DNA of 64,000 nucleotides from Balamuthia mandrillaris (taxonomy: Eukaryota; Discosea; Longamoebia; Balamuthiidae): contig JAVKOQ010000074.1 of the NCBI GenBank assembly GCA_031835245.1, positions 1 to 64,000 on the forward strand, read 5' to 3'. The position numbers and the translations under genes are program-made. Below the pieces are notes generated by a model, which searched no databases, had not been told where the DNA came from, and was given only the letters and a program-made list of their open reading frames with translations. Positions 39,552 through 51,401 of this stretch are shown here, piece after piece (position 1 is the first letter of the stretch; each line of letters opens with the position of its first letter).

Positions 39552-41957
39552 ATGAAGTCGTTGACTCTCTCCTTGGCGTTCCTGCTGCTTTTGTCTCTGT
39601 TAGGTTAGTTCACTTTCTCGTTATCTTTCGTTTCGTTTCGCTAACGCCCCCTCCGGCTCTTCACAGGCTGCCGACCGGCCGACGCAGCGGGCATCTACGA
39701 CGAGCTTCTGGCCCCTTCCCACCCGGATGCCATTTGCGTGAACAAAAGCGAGATAGACTTTGGGGACTCGGGCTGCGGGGAGTACCTCAACTATGACATG
39801 GTCTACATTGTTCCTGGCGTTACGCTTCCCAATGTAACTGGGGACGGCTTTGAGGTATGGAAAGAGGCTGCCATCGGGTGGGTGAACTTCGCATTCTTTT
39901 ACCGGCTGTCTTCTTTTTTCTTACTAACTCCAAAAACAGCTCTTCCCTCCCTTATATTGCCAACTCGGCATGCCGAGTAACTTCGGCAAGGTACTTGTGT
40001 CCCACCTACTTTCGCCAATGCGTCGAGCTTGTTTCCCCACACGCCGACCCCGACAACTACACTCCCGATCAAGTTGCCCGGGTCGGTCATTATGCATGCA
40101 ACTTCCTCTGCGAAGAGCACAATGCCCCCTGTGCCCCCACCGTCCCCAAGGAGTTCCACGACGAATATCTCAATTGCGACAGGCCAAACGTCATCTTCTT
40201 TGGAGAGACCGTCCATCAGATATTTCCCTATGGCAACGTGACAGTGGAAGCGGTTGCTCCCAACGGTGACACCTGGGAGTATGAGTATGAGTGCTACGAT
40301 GGGAGTCGAGACGTTTCTTGTACGTCCCTTCTCATTCACCTGCTTCATGTTCTTGTTCTTGTCCTTCTTCTGGTCTTCTTCTTCTGCTTCTTTTTCTTAT
40401 TTTTCTTCTTTTTTCGTGCTTCTTCGTTCTTCATGTTCTTGTTCTTGTTCTTCTTTTTCGTGTTCTTCTTCTTCTTTTCTTCTTGTTCTTGTTTCTTCAT
40501 TCTTCTTCTTCTTCTTCTCTTCCTCCTCCGTCTTTTACTTGGTCACCTTCGTCTCGCTCTTTGCTCTGCATTCTTTATCAATCAGTCAACTTACCAATTT
40601 ACACGCAGACATTGTTTCGTTCAATTGTCCAAAGGGAATGCATAAAGAAGGGAACAATGAATGTGCTTTCGACTGTCCAGAGCCACTGTTAGAGGACGAG
40701 GAGTTCGATACCATCACCGACATGATGAGCGGAATCTCCTGGATCGGCTTGATTTTGATGGCCTTTCTCGTCATCACCTACCTCGTGGATCCCTCCAGAA
40801 GGAAGTTCCCCAACCATCTGTCCCTGTTCTTCTTTATTGCCATCATGTGCTTCTCATTCGCCTTCTGCTTGGCTAGCATGCTGCCCGATGGTACCAAAGA
40901 CATGTTGTGCGAAAACGAAGAGGAGCCCAATTACTTTGGAAATGGGGCATGCACGGTGCAAGGAATTTTAGTGGTATACTTCTTCCTGGCGGCAGTATTG
41001 TGGTGGTTGGTCATCTGCTTCAACATTTTCATCATGATGATCTTCGCTGCCAAAGACATTGACTGGCAGAAAGGATCGACCGCAACAATCATGATGGTTG
41101 GGTATCACTCCGTCGCGTGGATTCTACCGTTGATCCCCTTAATCATCGGCTTGGCAGCGGAGCGCATCGGAAGCAACGGATCGGACTTGTGGTGCACCAT
41201 CCATTCAAGTATAGAGTCCAACGAACTGACATTCATCATTGGAGAGGGAGACGGCATTGAGACGGAAGGAGATACGAAGAATGTGTGGAACTTTGTCCTA
41301 TTCTGGATGCCTGTCGTGCTATGCATAGCCATCGGCATGAGCTTAATCACTGTGGTGATTATCATTCAGCTTAAACAGGAGTCCGGTTTGAGCGGTTGTT
41401 GGACGTTTGTGAAGGGTCAATGGAGGATTTTCGCCTTCTTGGGCTTATACATTTGGGTCTGCATCTTCTTGTTCGCTTTCCAGTTGGACTTTGTAAACCG
41501 AAGAAACGACCAGTACGATGCCTACGAAGAGCACATAGGTTGTCTCTTCCGGAAGTCAGCTGTTGAGAACTACCATGAAAAGATCGGCACCCCCGTTCCT
41601 GAGGAATCTCGGTTTATTTGTAGTATATCTTCAGAGGTTCATTTCTTTTTTTTTAATTCTCTTCCTTTTGGTTAAAGCCCACTGTGACTAATACGACACC
41701 TACAGATCAACTATCCGTTGTGGGTGTTGGCGGCGTTCAACTTTGCCGGCCAGGGCATCTTCGTTTTCTTCATCTTTGGTACCAGCCGACGCATCTACCG
41801 CGCCTGGTGGACGCTTATCACCACCGGTTCCCTCTTGTCAAGCTCTTCAGCAGGCAGCGCCGACCCCAGCACGGAAAGGCAAGGCGCGGGCAAGGTAAAT
41901 CGGGTGAAAGGAAAGCAGCTAAGCGGATCAACCAGGGACGATGGTGACGAGCTGTGA
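39552..41957 (+). CDS. Frizzled/Smoothened-like seven-helix receptor with cysteine-rich domain
   Basis: Five exons: 39552-39603, 39667-39877, 39940-40319, 40609-41636 and 41706-41957; 640 residues. MKSLTLSLAFLLLLSLL is a signal peptide. The ectodomain (about 20-240) is a Frizzled-type CRD by its Cys pattern: CVNKSEIDFGDSGCGEYL, SACRVTSARYLCPTYFRQC, HYACNFLCEEHNAPC, then the Cys-rich FNCPKGM...CAFDCPEP. Seven hydrophobic helices follow, from ISWIGLILMAFLVITYLV to WVLAAFNFAGQGIFVFFIFG, including a KWPN-free loop typical of the Dictyostelium Fsl group. The cytosolic tail is short, Ser-rich, ends GDEL and lacks KTxxxW. It is probably a surface receptor with unknown ligand. N-glycosylation sequons occur in the ectodomain. 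Confidence 0.88.
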
Positions 41958-42121
41958 CACCACAACAAGCAACTCATTTTTGTAAGACTTGCCTGTTCCT
42001 GTTTTTTTTTTTGACCAAACGGCCCTATAATGACTCCTTCTTGTGCATGGGTGGCAAGTTAGGGGAGAAGCACGTGAAATATTTATGATTTTTTATTGGG
42101 GGTTTGAAAATATTACCAATG

Positions 42122-42145
42122 GTTAATCAAACATTTTTGATTAAC
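42122..42145. promoter_or_regulatory. Perfect 10-base inverted repeat upstream of the HAD hydrolase
   Basis: GTTAATCAAA, four-base centre CATT, TTTGATTAAC. It lies 71 bases before the start codon, next to CCAAT boxes on both strands (42116 and 42152). The arrangement looks like a homodimer binding site. Confidence 0.4.
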
Positions 42146-42215
42146 GCGCGTTTGATTGGTGGACCGGTCCGATCAATCGTTTCTAAAAAAAAAAAAACAA
42201 ATTAGAAAAAGAAGC

Positions 42216-43892
42216 ATGCAAAGCGTAACGCTGCCCGTGGCCTGCACCTCCTCTGCTGTTGTTGTGCCTCCACTGCTGGCCTTGGACATGGATGGAACTC
42301 TCCTCCATGATGACAAGACTATTCCTGAGGTTCCTCTCTTTCTCTCTCCTTCTCTCTTTTTCGGGTTTTTAACTTGCGGGCGAAACAACAAAAAAACAGG
42401 CCAACAAAGCTGCAGTGAAGCTACTCAGTGAATGGGGCACACGCATCGTTCTCGCCAGTGGAAGGATGACTCCAAGACTGATCACTTACGCTGAAGTAAC
42501 GCTTTATTCTTTCTTTCCTTCTTACTTCTTCTTTGTCTTTTTTTGTTCTTGTTCTGGTTCTTGTTCTCTTGTTCTTGTTCTTGTTCTTGTTCTTGTTCTT
42601 GTTCTTGTTCTTGTTCTTGTTCTTGTTCTTGTTCTTCTTCTTCTTCTTCTTCTTCTTCTTCTTCTTTTTCGTCTTCTAATGCTGCTTCTCCTCGTTGCTC
42701 TGCTTGGGACAAAGGAGTTGCAAGTGGACGCAACGTTCATCGGCTACAATGGCGCAGAATGTGTGCTCAGCAGCAAAGAGGGCAGAAAACGGATCGTCAG
42801 CAGCTGCGTCCCTGCAGAGGAGGCCGCTCGTTTGTTCGAGTGGTGCGACTCTAGGCCTTATCTCCTATGTGTGTTCCTTGAAGGTATATGGCATTCTCTT
42901 TCTTCTTTCTTTTTCTTCTTTCTTTCTTCTCTTTCTTCGTTCTTCTTCTTTTCCTTCTTCTTCTTTAAGTGTAATTCTTCCTTGTCGCTCTCCTTTAGCC
43001 TTAATCTTCCATTTTCCTTCTACCTGCATTCGTCGTATTACCTGTTGGCCAACTTCTTCTTTTTGTTACTTTTAGACAAGGTTTATGTCCGAGATAGTGC
43101 AGAACTGAAGAAAGAAGCAGAGAACTACACACTACTCAACGGAGACGCCTTCACATGGATACCTTCTTACGCAAAGCATCTTCAAGGAAAGGCGCCCACC
43201 AAGGCATTGATCGCTCTCCCCTCCCAAAAGGTACCACTTTTTGAGTTCAACATTCTCTTCGTTCTTCTTTTTCTTCTTTCTTCTTTCTTCATTCGCTTTA
43301 ACGCTTCTTCCTGTCAGGAACAAGATGAGTTATACGAAGACATGTTGCTTAAATTTCCAAAGTTGCACCTGATCAAGTCATCATGTACCAACGAGCATGG
43401 CGTCGAGCAGGAATATGTGGAGTTCACCGCCAAAAATGTTAACAAAGGAACTGCTTTGGTATTTCATTTCTTCCTCGTCTTGTTCTCCTTCTTCGTCTTC
43501 TCTCCTCTTACTCTTGTTCGTCTGCTTCTGCATGATATTGTTCTTCTTGTTCTTGTTCTTCTTCTTGTTCTTCTTCTTCTTCTTTTTCTTCTTCTTCTTC
43601 TTCTTCTCCTCCTCCTCCTCCTAAATATCTCCTTCCCGCAACTGAACTGTGTGCTTTGCTTTAAAAGATAAAGCTTTGTGAACATTTGAATCTGGATATC
43701 AATCAAGTTGTCAGCATGGGTGATGGAGACAACGACATTGAGATGTTGCAAGTGGCTGGCTACAGCGTGTGCATGGCTCAAGGGAAGGACGAGGCCAAGC
43801 GGGCGGCCAAGAAGATCTCCCCTTTCACCAACAACGACAACGGCGTGGCTCGCGAGATCCAAGCCATCCTCTCCTCCACCACTCAAAACTGA
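42216..43892 (+). CDS. HAD-superfamily phosphatase, Cof type (class IIB)
   Basis: Six exons: 42216-42329, 42400-42495, 42715-42883, 43076-43230, 43318-43458 and 43668-43892; 299 residues. All HAD motifs are seen: LALDMDGTLL (nucleophile and acid Asp), motif II VLASGRM, a class IIB cap beginning GYNGAE, motif III Lys in PTKALIAL, and motif IV MGDGDNDIEML. The closing sequence AGYSVCMAQGKDEAKRAAKKI...NNDNGVAREI is typical of Cof proteins. It should hydrolyse sugar phosphates or similar small phosphate esters. Introns 2 and 5 contain (CTTGTT)n and TTC repeats. Confidence 0.92.
42544..42668. repeat. (CTTGTT)n then (TTC)n microsatellite in a HAD intron
   Basis: About fourteen CTTGTT units followed by about ten TTC. 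The same hexamer appears at 31680 and 45055, each at the 5' part of a TTC-rich intron. Confidence 0.9.
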
Positions 43893-44310
43893 AACCGTTT
43901 CAGATTCTTGGCCCTCCAACAAGGTCTCCTGTTGCCTCACGACGTGAGAACAACCCAGGCAAACCTCTCCTCGCTTTATACCGATGATGTTGTTGTTAAC
44001 ACACGAGTATTAATAGGAAGAAGAAACGCAAGTCTTTTTTTTTTACATTCTTCACATTACGAACATATTTAAGATGCCTTTCATTCCAAGCGTGCCTCCC
44101 CGACATTCTTACCATATTTACGTAACATTCTTCACATTCCGATCGTTCCTATGGCGACCGTTACCTAACAGAAAAAAGGCGGGAAATTCATCATTATTTT
44201 TTACGACAAACAAAAAAATTACATAAAACTTTTTCTCATTCCATAAACAAAAAAAAAAAACGAAACTTGAATTAAAACGATTGTGAGAGAAAGAGAGAAC
44301 AAGTGTTTTT

Positions 44311-44342
<32 letters not shown>

Positions 44343-44424
44343 TTCTTTCTTTTTTTTTGTTAGACTCTAGGAAAAGCGGGTCTGTGTTGTTTGTTTTTCA
44401 TTTTGTTTTCTTTCAAAAAAGAAA
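43893..44424. other. Intergenic stretch of 530 bases
   Basis: Between the HAD gene and the EF-hand/coiled-coil gene, both plus strand. Includes ACATTCTTCACATT copies at 44045 and 44127 and a CT run at 44310-44340. No coding frame. Confidence 0.4.
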
Positions 44425-47400
44425 ATGAAGAGAAGAAGGCCTTTGGCCAAAAGCAGCCCAAAGGATGAGGTTGGCAGGGCGTCTGCGGAGGCGCAGGGCG
44501 CTGTTGTTGTTTCCGTCGCTCCCACCACCCCGCAGGCCGCTCCCTCCTCCGCCACGCGGCGCTTGGCCAAACGTCGACGTGTCGCTAATCGTCTCAAGGT
44601 TTGATGGATAATGCTGTTTTTTTTTTTGTTTTTTTTTAAATGGGGAGATGACGTTGTTCGAAAAATCTGATGATGAAGTTTTTTTTTTAAAAAAAAATAG
44701 GGAACAAAACTTCCAGAGTTGAGTTACAGCAAAGCTTCGACCAAGGAGCGTGGTGGAGAGGAGGAGGAGGAGGAAGAGGAGGAGGAGCAACAAACCGCAA
44801 CGACCACCACGACGACGAGCGCGACAAGGATGGAGGAGGAGAGCGTATTTTCCACACCGGCTGCTGTGGGGCAGGCTGGTGGTGGGAAGCAGACAGCGGC
44901 GGTGGAGCAGCTGGCAGTGGCGTCCTTTACGCCAACCCCTTCCTCTTCTCATAAAGACAAGGAAAAGGGCATTACGGAAGAAGGTACTGTGCTCTCTCAC
45001 TCTCTCTCCCTCGTTCTCTATAGAAGCTTCTTGTTCATTCTTCTTTGTTCTTCTTGTTCTTGTTCTTGTTCTTGTTCTTGTTCTTGTTCTTGTTCTTGTT
45101 CTTGTTCTTGTTCTTCTTCTTGTTCTTCTTCTTCTTCTTCTTCTTCTTCATCTTCTTGTTCTTCTTTTTCTTTTTCTCATGGTATGGTTCTCGTGTCTCT
45201 TCCTTCTCTCCCTCTGCTTCTTTGCCTCTCTCTTCCCTCTATTTCTCTTTCTCTCTCACTCTCAACAGAACGGGAACTGGCCAAACAACAGTACTTGAGG
45301 GACAACTTCACCACTGCGGAGTTAGAAGAGATAAGGTTCCTTCTTTCTCCCTGTTCTTTTTCTTCCTTCTTGCGTTCTTAACCCATTTCTTCATTTTGCA
45401 GGGAAGTGTTCTCCTTGTTTGACACAGACGGAAACGGTCTCATTACCCGCGAGGAGATTCGTCGCGTTCTCCACGCACTCGGCGATGAACCCAGCGAGGA
45501 CTATCTCGATGCCATGGTGCGCGAGGTGGATGCAGACTCGAACGGCGTTATAGACTTTCACGAGTTTTGTGCGATGATGGCACACTTGAAGTACAGCGAT
45601 TTGGAGCAGGACTTGACGGCTGCTTTCCAGATGTTTGATGAGGGAGGAAGACTGGGCTCCATTTCGGTGGATGAGCTGAGAAAAGTGGTCAAGAACATTG
45701 GAGAGGGATGGACGGAGGAGGATGTACGTCTCTTTCTTGTTTTTGCTTTGCTTTGTTTGTTTTGTTCTCAAACTTATTCAAAAACAAACAGGTCCAAGGG
45801 CTGATTCAACAAACCTCAAACGAAGATGAAGACATCGACTTTACAAAGTTTTTGGAGGTGTTGATGCAAAAGTATCGCAGCAACGAACTCCGAAGACAAC
45901 CCTCTGGCCTTCTAGCTTTTGACAGAGCCAGAGAAGAGGAGTTGCGAGAACTCAAAGAGAACAAACGTCGAATGGAAGAGGAGATGCAACAACTTCAGAA
46001 CCAGTATCAGCAAATGAGCAGGCAGAAGGAAGAGGAGCTGTTGCACCTGCAAAGCAAAAAACAGGAACTGGAACAAAAACAAGAGAAAATGAAGCAGAAG
46101 CTGCTTGTCTCGCAACAGAAAGCAATGGGAGTGAACAACAGCCTTGAGAAGACGAGAGAGAGTCTCTCCGTCCTCGAGATGAGTCGCTCGCAGTTGCTTC
46201 AACGAGTGGAAGAACAGGATCAACAATACATTGCACAAAGACAACGAATAGGGGAATTGGAGAGAACATTGGCGGATGCTCAGGAGCAAATCATTGCAGA
46301 GGAGAGAGAAAAGTTTGCAAGCTTGGCGCAACTGATGGAAACTAAAAGAGCACTCCAGGAAGAGAAGGATAGGACGGAGAAGGAACGAGAGGAGACAAAA
46401 CACGCACTCGAGAAACTAGAGAAAGAAAAAGAGGAAGAGATAACGAGTCTTCAACGCAGCAACAACAATTTGTTGGAGGTGCAAAAAGTGCTTCGCAACA
46501 AGATAGAACAGTTGAACGTTCAATTAAGAGCAGCTACTGAGAGCGAGAGAAGTGCAATGGAGGAGGAACGAACGGAATTGGAACGTAGGAAAGAGGAAGA
46601 AGCACAGCAAATGAAAGATCAACTCTTGCAAGAATTGGAGGCTACAAGAACACAACATGAAGAAGTACTGCAACAACTAAAAACACAATTGAAAGCAGCA
46701 ATGACAGAAAAGAGCGAGCTGGAAAGAGCAAACGAGGAGACGAAAGAACGAATCACAGAGTTGGAAACTGCATTGCGAGAATTGGAAGAACAACAAAAAG
46801 AACTGGAAGAGGAGAAAGACGAGATCGAGAAAGAAAACAGACGACTCATAAGAGAAAAAGAAGAACTGGAGCAAGAAAAGAACGAGTTGGAAGAAGAAAA
46901 AAAAGCTTTGGAAGAGGAAATAGAATCATTCGAAACGGAGAGAAAAGAGCTCCAAGTGGAGAGAGCGCAACTCGAAAAAGAAAAGGAGCAATGGGAGCAG
47001 GAAAAAATAGAAATGGAAGAGGAAAGCAAGGCACGAGAGGAAAACATTTTGGTGGAAGCCAAAGAACAAAGACAACGCCTAAAACAAAAGTTCAACGATA
47101 AAATGAGAGAAGTGGTGGAACACGTGGAGGAGGAAAGAAAGCAATTTGAAGCCAAGAAAACAGAGCTGGAAAGCCTGCGAACTACAGAACAGGAGAAATG
47201 GAACGAGGAGAAAAGAAAGATGGAGGAAGAGCTCTCAAAGCTCACGCAACGACTAAGCGAAGAACGTAGAAAGCTGATCGAAGAGAAACGAGCTATAATG
47301 GAAGAGTTGGCAGAAGAAAAGGAAGCATGGGAAGCAGATAGAGCTCGTTGGGAAGAGGAAAGACAAGCCATGAATGTGGAACATTCTTCTGCTCTAGAAC

Positions 47401-49145
47401 AATTGGAACAGCAGTTACGAACAGACATGCAACTGGAGAAGGAAGAGGCATTGAAAGAAGATAGAGAGGCGAACAACGAACGATGGCGACAAGAAATAGA
47501 GAAGAAAGAAGAGGAAGTTCGACTGTTGCAACAAAGGATTGACGAGTTAACGGAACAAGAACAGATGACGGAACGAGAGAGAGCCGAGCGGCTCGAAGAG
47601 GAACGTAAGAGATGGGAAGAACGACAAAGAGAATGGCAAGAAGAGCAAGCACGACTTGAGGCAGTGAAGGAAGAATGGAATAATGCCAGACAGAAGTTGA
47701 TGGAAGCGAAACAACAAACAGAAGAAAGGTTGCTAGAAACAACACGGCTCTTAGAACAGGAAAGTGAGAGCAGGAAACAGTACGAGCAACAAATGGAAGT
47801 GGAGCTAAACAATTTGGAAGAAGCCCTTTCGGAGGAAAGAGCAGAATGGAACAAAGAAAGAAAGTTGTTGCAAGACAAAATGGAACAGTTGAAATCCCAA
47901 TGGCAGCAAGAGCGAGAGCTGTTAGCTGAGGCAATGGACGAGGAAAGGACCGAATTCGAGCACCGATGGAAGGAAGAAAAAGAGAGAACGGAACAAGAGC
48001 GACAATCGTGGATAGAAGAGAAGGAACGAATGCAGCAGCAACAACAGGAGATGGTCATCGAGAGAGAACGAAAAGAAGAGGAGTTGGTTGGAACAGTCTC
48101 TCAAACGGAAGAACGGTTAAGGGTAGAAAAGGAGAGAACTAACGAATTGGAGATGCGAATGAGCGAAATAAAAGAGCAACTCAAGGTATTTCAGGAAGAG
48201 AACAGAAACCTCAAAGGAGCAATCGTGGAAAGCAAAAGCACAGTTCATCGTTTGAAGATTCAGGAAACAACTATGTTGGAAGAACGAACAGCATTACAAA
48301 CGGTTCAGAACGAGCTCCAATCAGAGCTGGAAGCACTCCGCGCCAAGTCACACGAGAAAGAGTCTGAAGCAGAGGAGCTGAAAGCTAAAATGGTGGCCAT
48401 TAAACACAGCTTTGAGGAGGAGCTCTCCACGCTGCGCAGAGAGAAAGAAGAAGCTCTCAGCAAGATTCGACAGCAGAAGGAGGCTCTCTCCACAGAGTTA
48501 CAACGTCAACAGCAGATGCTGGAACGGAGCCAGACGGAAGCCAAAACTTTGCAAACAACACTCGACGAGACACAACTTCTCTACGACCAACTTTTGGCGA
48601 AACAAAAAGCCACCAAAATGGAGTTGGATGAACGAGGAACCTCTTTGGAAGCGCAGTTGGCGACCAACGAGCAGCTCTCTCGCGAACTGGAGGAGGAGAG
48701 AGCGACCTCGCAGCAGCTTCAAGAACGCTTGCAGGCTTCCAAACAGGTCTACGAGGGAGAGGTGGGCAGAAGGATCGAACTTCAGAAGATCAATGCGGAG
48801 TTGGCTCAACAGAACAAGGAGCTGGAGGCCAAACTCTTTGCGGCCATCAAGAAAGGCAAAGACGTGGAGGGCCTGTTGTTGGCGTTGAGCGAATGGAGCG
48901 GCCAAATGGAGGAAACGATGAAGAAGAGCAAAGCGGAGATGAGAATCGGAGCCAGATTGCTGGACAGCTGGAAGAAGAACAAGACAAAAGGCGGAGCACG
49001 AAGAAGACTAGGAGAGGAGGAGGAAGAAGAGTTGGACGAGGAAGAAGAAGGGACCGAAGGATTGGTAACGCTGATACAGGGAGCAACCGAAGAGGAGAAA
49101 GGCTCGCCAAAAGTGTCTCGTTTCTCCTTTGGCATGCGTCATTGA
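44425..49145 (+). CDS. Calmodulin-like EF-hand protein with a giant coiled coil
   Basis: Five exons: 44425-44598, 44701-44983, 45269-45335, 45402-45723 and 45792-49145; 1,399 residues. Residues 1-150 are basic then acidic and low complexity. Residues 160-310 form a calmodulin/centrin-like EF unit: loops DTDGNGLITREE and DADSNGVIDFHE are intact, the third (DEGGRLGSISVDE) and fourth (NEDEDIDFTKF) are degenerate. From about 330 to 1,350 the chain is a near-continuous heptad coiled coil rich in E, R, Q and L. The end is SRFSFGMRH. The architecture suggests a Ca2+-responsive cytoskeletal linker or centrosomal-type rod. The antisense frames along the rod are shadows. Intron 2 contains (CTTGTT)n. 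Confidence 0.85.
45055..45170. repeat. (CTTGTT)n/(TTC)n microsatellite in the EF-hand gene
   Basis: About nine CTTGTT units then TTC; same structure as at 42544. Confidence 0.88.
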
Positions 49146-49747
49146 AACAATGACACCTGCGTTTATCTCTTCTTCAACAACCAAAAAAAAAAAATGTTTT
49201 TTTTTTCCCTTTGTAAACACATTTCTATTACTTACTATGCTAACTAAAGTTGGTTGGGTTTCTTTCGTCTTCATTTACTTGTTTTGTTGAATCTTTCTGT
49301 CCCCCAACAATTGCTCCGCGCTTCCCTCCTTCAGTTTTATAGTTTGTTTTTTTTTTTGAATGTTAGGTAGATTTTTTTTCCTTTGGGGAAGTGGTGGAAA
49401 ATAGGTGTGAAATCGAAAGAAATTAATATGTTTACTTTATTGAAATTTTACTGGTTTTTGTTCATGTAATGCGTTACATGTGATGTTTGCATTGGTCATC
49501 ATTGGAAAAGCTGTAACGCACATCTCGTATCAACTGTTGTTATGCAACTCATGGAGTTTGCCTTTGTCAACATTCGAGTAAAAAGAAGGAGTCACATTGG
49601 CCATTTTCTCCATACTGCTCAACGCTTTGCCCCGTATTTTCACTGCTTTTCCCCAAAACAAGTATTTAAGAGGTTGCCCTCTCTTGGGCTTGTCATACTT
49701 TTTTCCCCACAACCATTACAGACAATCAACTTGAAGAGCATTACAGC
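49146..49747. other. Intergenic stretch of 600 bases
   Basis: AT-rich. The stretch at 49465-49495 holds near-palindromic GTAATGCGTTACATGTGATG. One frame at 49542 has 69 codons but no recognisable content. Confidence 0.4.
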
Positions 49748-50056
49748 ATGAGCAACGACGACTTTACCATCAGCAAGACGGCCGGACAGCAAGACAAACT
49801 GATTGGTGCCCTCAAGGAAACGGCCGGCCAGCTTCTCATGAACGAAAGAATGGAGGCGGAGGGAGCTGCCCAGAAGGAGAAAGGCAGGCAGGAGATCAAA
49901 GCTGCGGAGGCCGTGGCCATCGGGGAGGGAGCTGGAGAGTTGGCTGGTGGCATGATCAAGGAGGCGGCAGGCGCGCTCGGTGGCAACGAGGCGCTGAAGA
50001 CGGAGGGAAGAGCGGAGCAATTGGTGGGTGACAGAAAGATTCAACAAAACAAGTAG
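49748..50056 (+). CDS. CsbD-like stress protein
   Basis: Intronless, 102 residues. Two CsbD-type repeats: DKLIGALKETAGQLLMNERMEAEGAAQKEKG and, after a Gly/Ala linker, GMIKEAAGALGGNEALKTEGRAEQLVGD. CsbD proteins are small, very hydrophilic and induced by stress in bacteria and fungi; their molecular role is unsettled. Being intronless in an intron-rich neighbourhood, and belonging to a mostly bacterial family, it could have been acquired by transfer, but fungal and amoebal members exist. Confidence 0.82.
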   Translation: MSNDDFTISKTAGQQDKLIGALKETAGQLLMNERMEAEGAAQKEKGRQEIKAAEAVAIGEGAGELAGGMIKEAAGALGGNEALKTEGRAEQLVGDRKIQQNK

Positions 50057-50143
50057 AAAGAATACACCAAAACAAAAATAGACTTGGCGATGTAACTCAA
50101 ACATATGCCTTTTATTTTGTGTACTTGCTTTTCTGTCATGCTG

Positions 50144-51307
50144 TTATTGTTGCATCTTGAGTTCGTAGGCATGAGCAGCGGCTCGAGAGGCTTCCAGTTC
50201 TTGTTTCGCTTCCCCCAGATTTGCCGCAGCGATGCTGTAAGGGCGGCAGGAACGAATCTCCACAGCATCACCAAAGGCGTAGAGGGTGACCGCGGCCCAA
50301 AGGCGATTGACAGAAGGAGGGATGGCGATGCACTCCATCCACTCTCCGTTTTTGAAGAAGGTGATGCTGCGATGAAACTCATCCTCCTTCTCCTCGCTGA
50401 AGTTGACCAGAACTCCGATGACGTCCCCTCGTTCCCACCCAGCCTTCACATGGCGTTTCACTTGGTCTGACTCGAGGCCATATCCTATGATGTTGTGGCT
50501 GAAAGAAGAGAAGAAAGAGGAGGAAAGAAGAGAAAGGAAGAACCAAAGAATGGAAGCAGGTGAAGTACGCATAAAAAGAGACTATAAGAAAGAAACGGCA
50601 AGCAAGCACAAGAAAGAAAAAAGGAGAAAACAACGGAACGGGAAGACGAACATGCATTGCTTTTGAGACCACCACATCCAGGAACGAGGATGATAGCCTT
50701 TGACATGGGCATGCAACCGACAATCCCACGAGTCATCAACCAACCCAACCCCAAACACATGAGTGGAGATGTAGCCCTTGATCATAAACTCGAAGCTTCT
50801 CTGCTTCTGAGCAGACTGAGGCGTGAAGGCCACCTTGGAGCGCACAGAGACGTACGAAGACCTCCCTCCCCTCTTCTCCCATCGCACCTGCCGTTTGCAA
50901 AGAAAGAGGTTTTGCTTTGGTCCTGACAGAGTGGGTTTTGCACAGCTGCCCTGCACGGCCACCTCCACCTCTTGTCTCACAGCTTCAGCCTCTTGGGGAG
51001 GAAGGGTGTGGTGGTGCAAGTCCCATTGCATGGCATGCTGTTCACGGAAGGTTGCTTTCCAAGAGCTGCTTTCTTCTGCTTCAGGTTCAGGTTCAGAAGA
51101 GAACTTCTCGGGAGCAGAAGAACAAGAAGAAACGGAGGAGTAACAACGTTGTCTCCAAGAGAACTCGCTGTCCACCACCTGGAGAAGAGACTTGCAGATG
51201 AGGAAGCAACTTGGGAAGAGGTCCCTCACCGGGATGTGCTCAAAGACCATGGAGAGCAGTTCGGGGGGAAGTTCTGTCAACGAAGTCGCCGCCGGCGGTG
51301 AAGCCAT
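50144..51307 (-). CDS. F-box/SPRY protein (FBXO45-like)
   Basis: Two exons: 50652-51307 and 50144-50498, 336 residues from MASPPAATSL. The F-box is residues 10-55 (LTELPPELLSMVFEHIPVRDLFPSCFLICKSLL...). The second half is a SPRY/B30.2 fold split by the intron: FEFMIKGYISTHVFGVGLV, HNIIGYGLESDQ, GDVIGVLVNFSEEKEDEFHRSITFFKNGEW and LWAAVTLYAFGDAVEI. F-box proteins bring substrates to SCF ubiquitin ligases and the SPRY domain usually selects the substrate. A distinct, larger F-box/SPRY gene lies at 56-64 kb. Confidence 0.85.
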
Positions 51308-51401
51308 CGTTTCAACTTCTCTCTTTGTCTTTCTTGTTTGGTTGTTTCTAATATTAATTAAAAAGACCATTATTAACAAGGCAAATAGCAGCGGTTGGTT
51401 T

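Noticed and set aside
41940..41957. GDEL end of the Fz/Smo-like receptor as an ER-retrieval signal
   Set aside because: KDEL/HDEL signals act on soluble lumenal proteins; this C-terminus is cytosolic in the predicted topology.
46619..48058. 479-codon minus-strand frame rich in Ser and Cys
   Set aside because: Antisense shadow of the Glu-rich coiled-coil exon; the plus frame runs for 1,118 codons and continues a spliced EF-hand protein.
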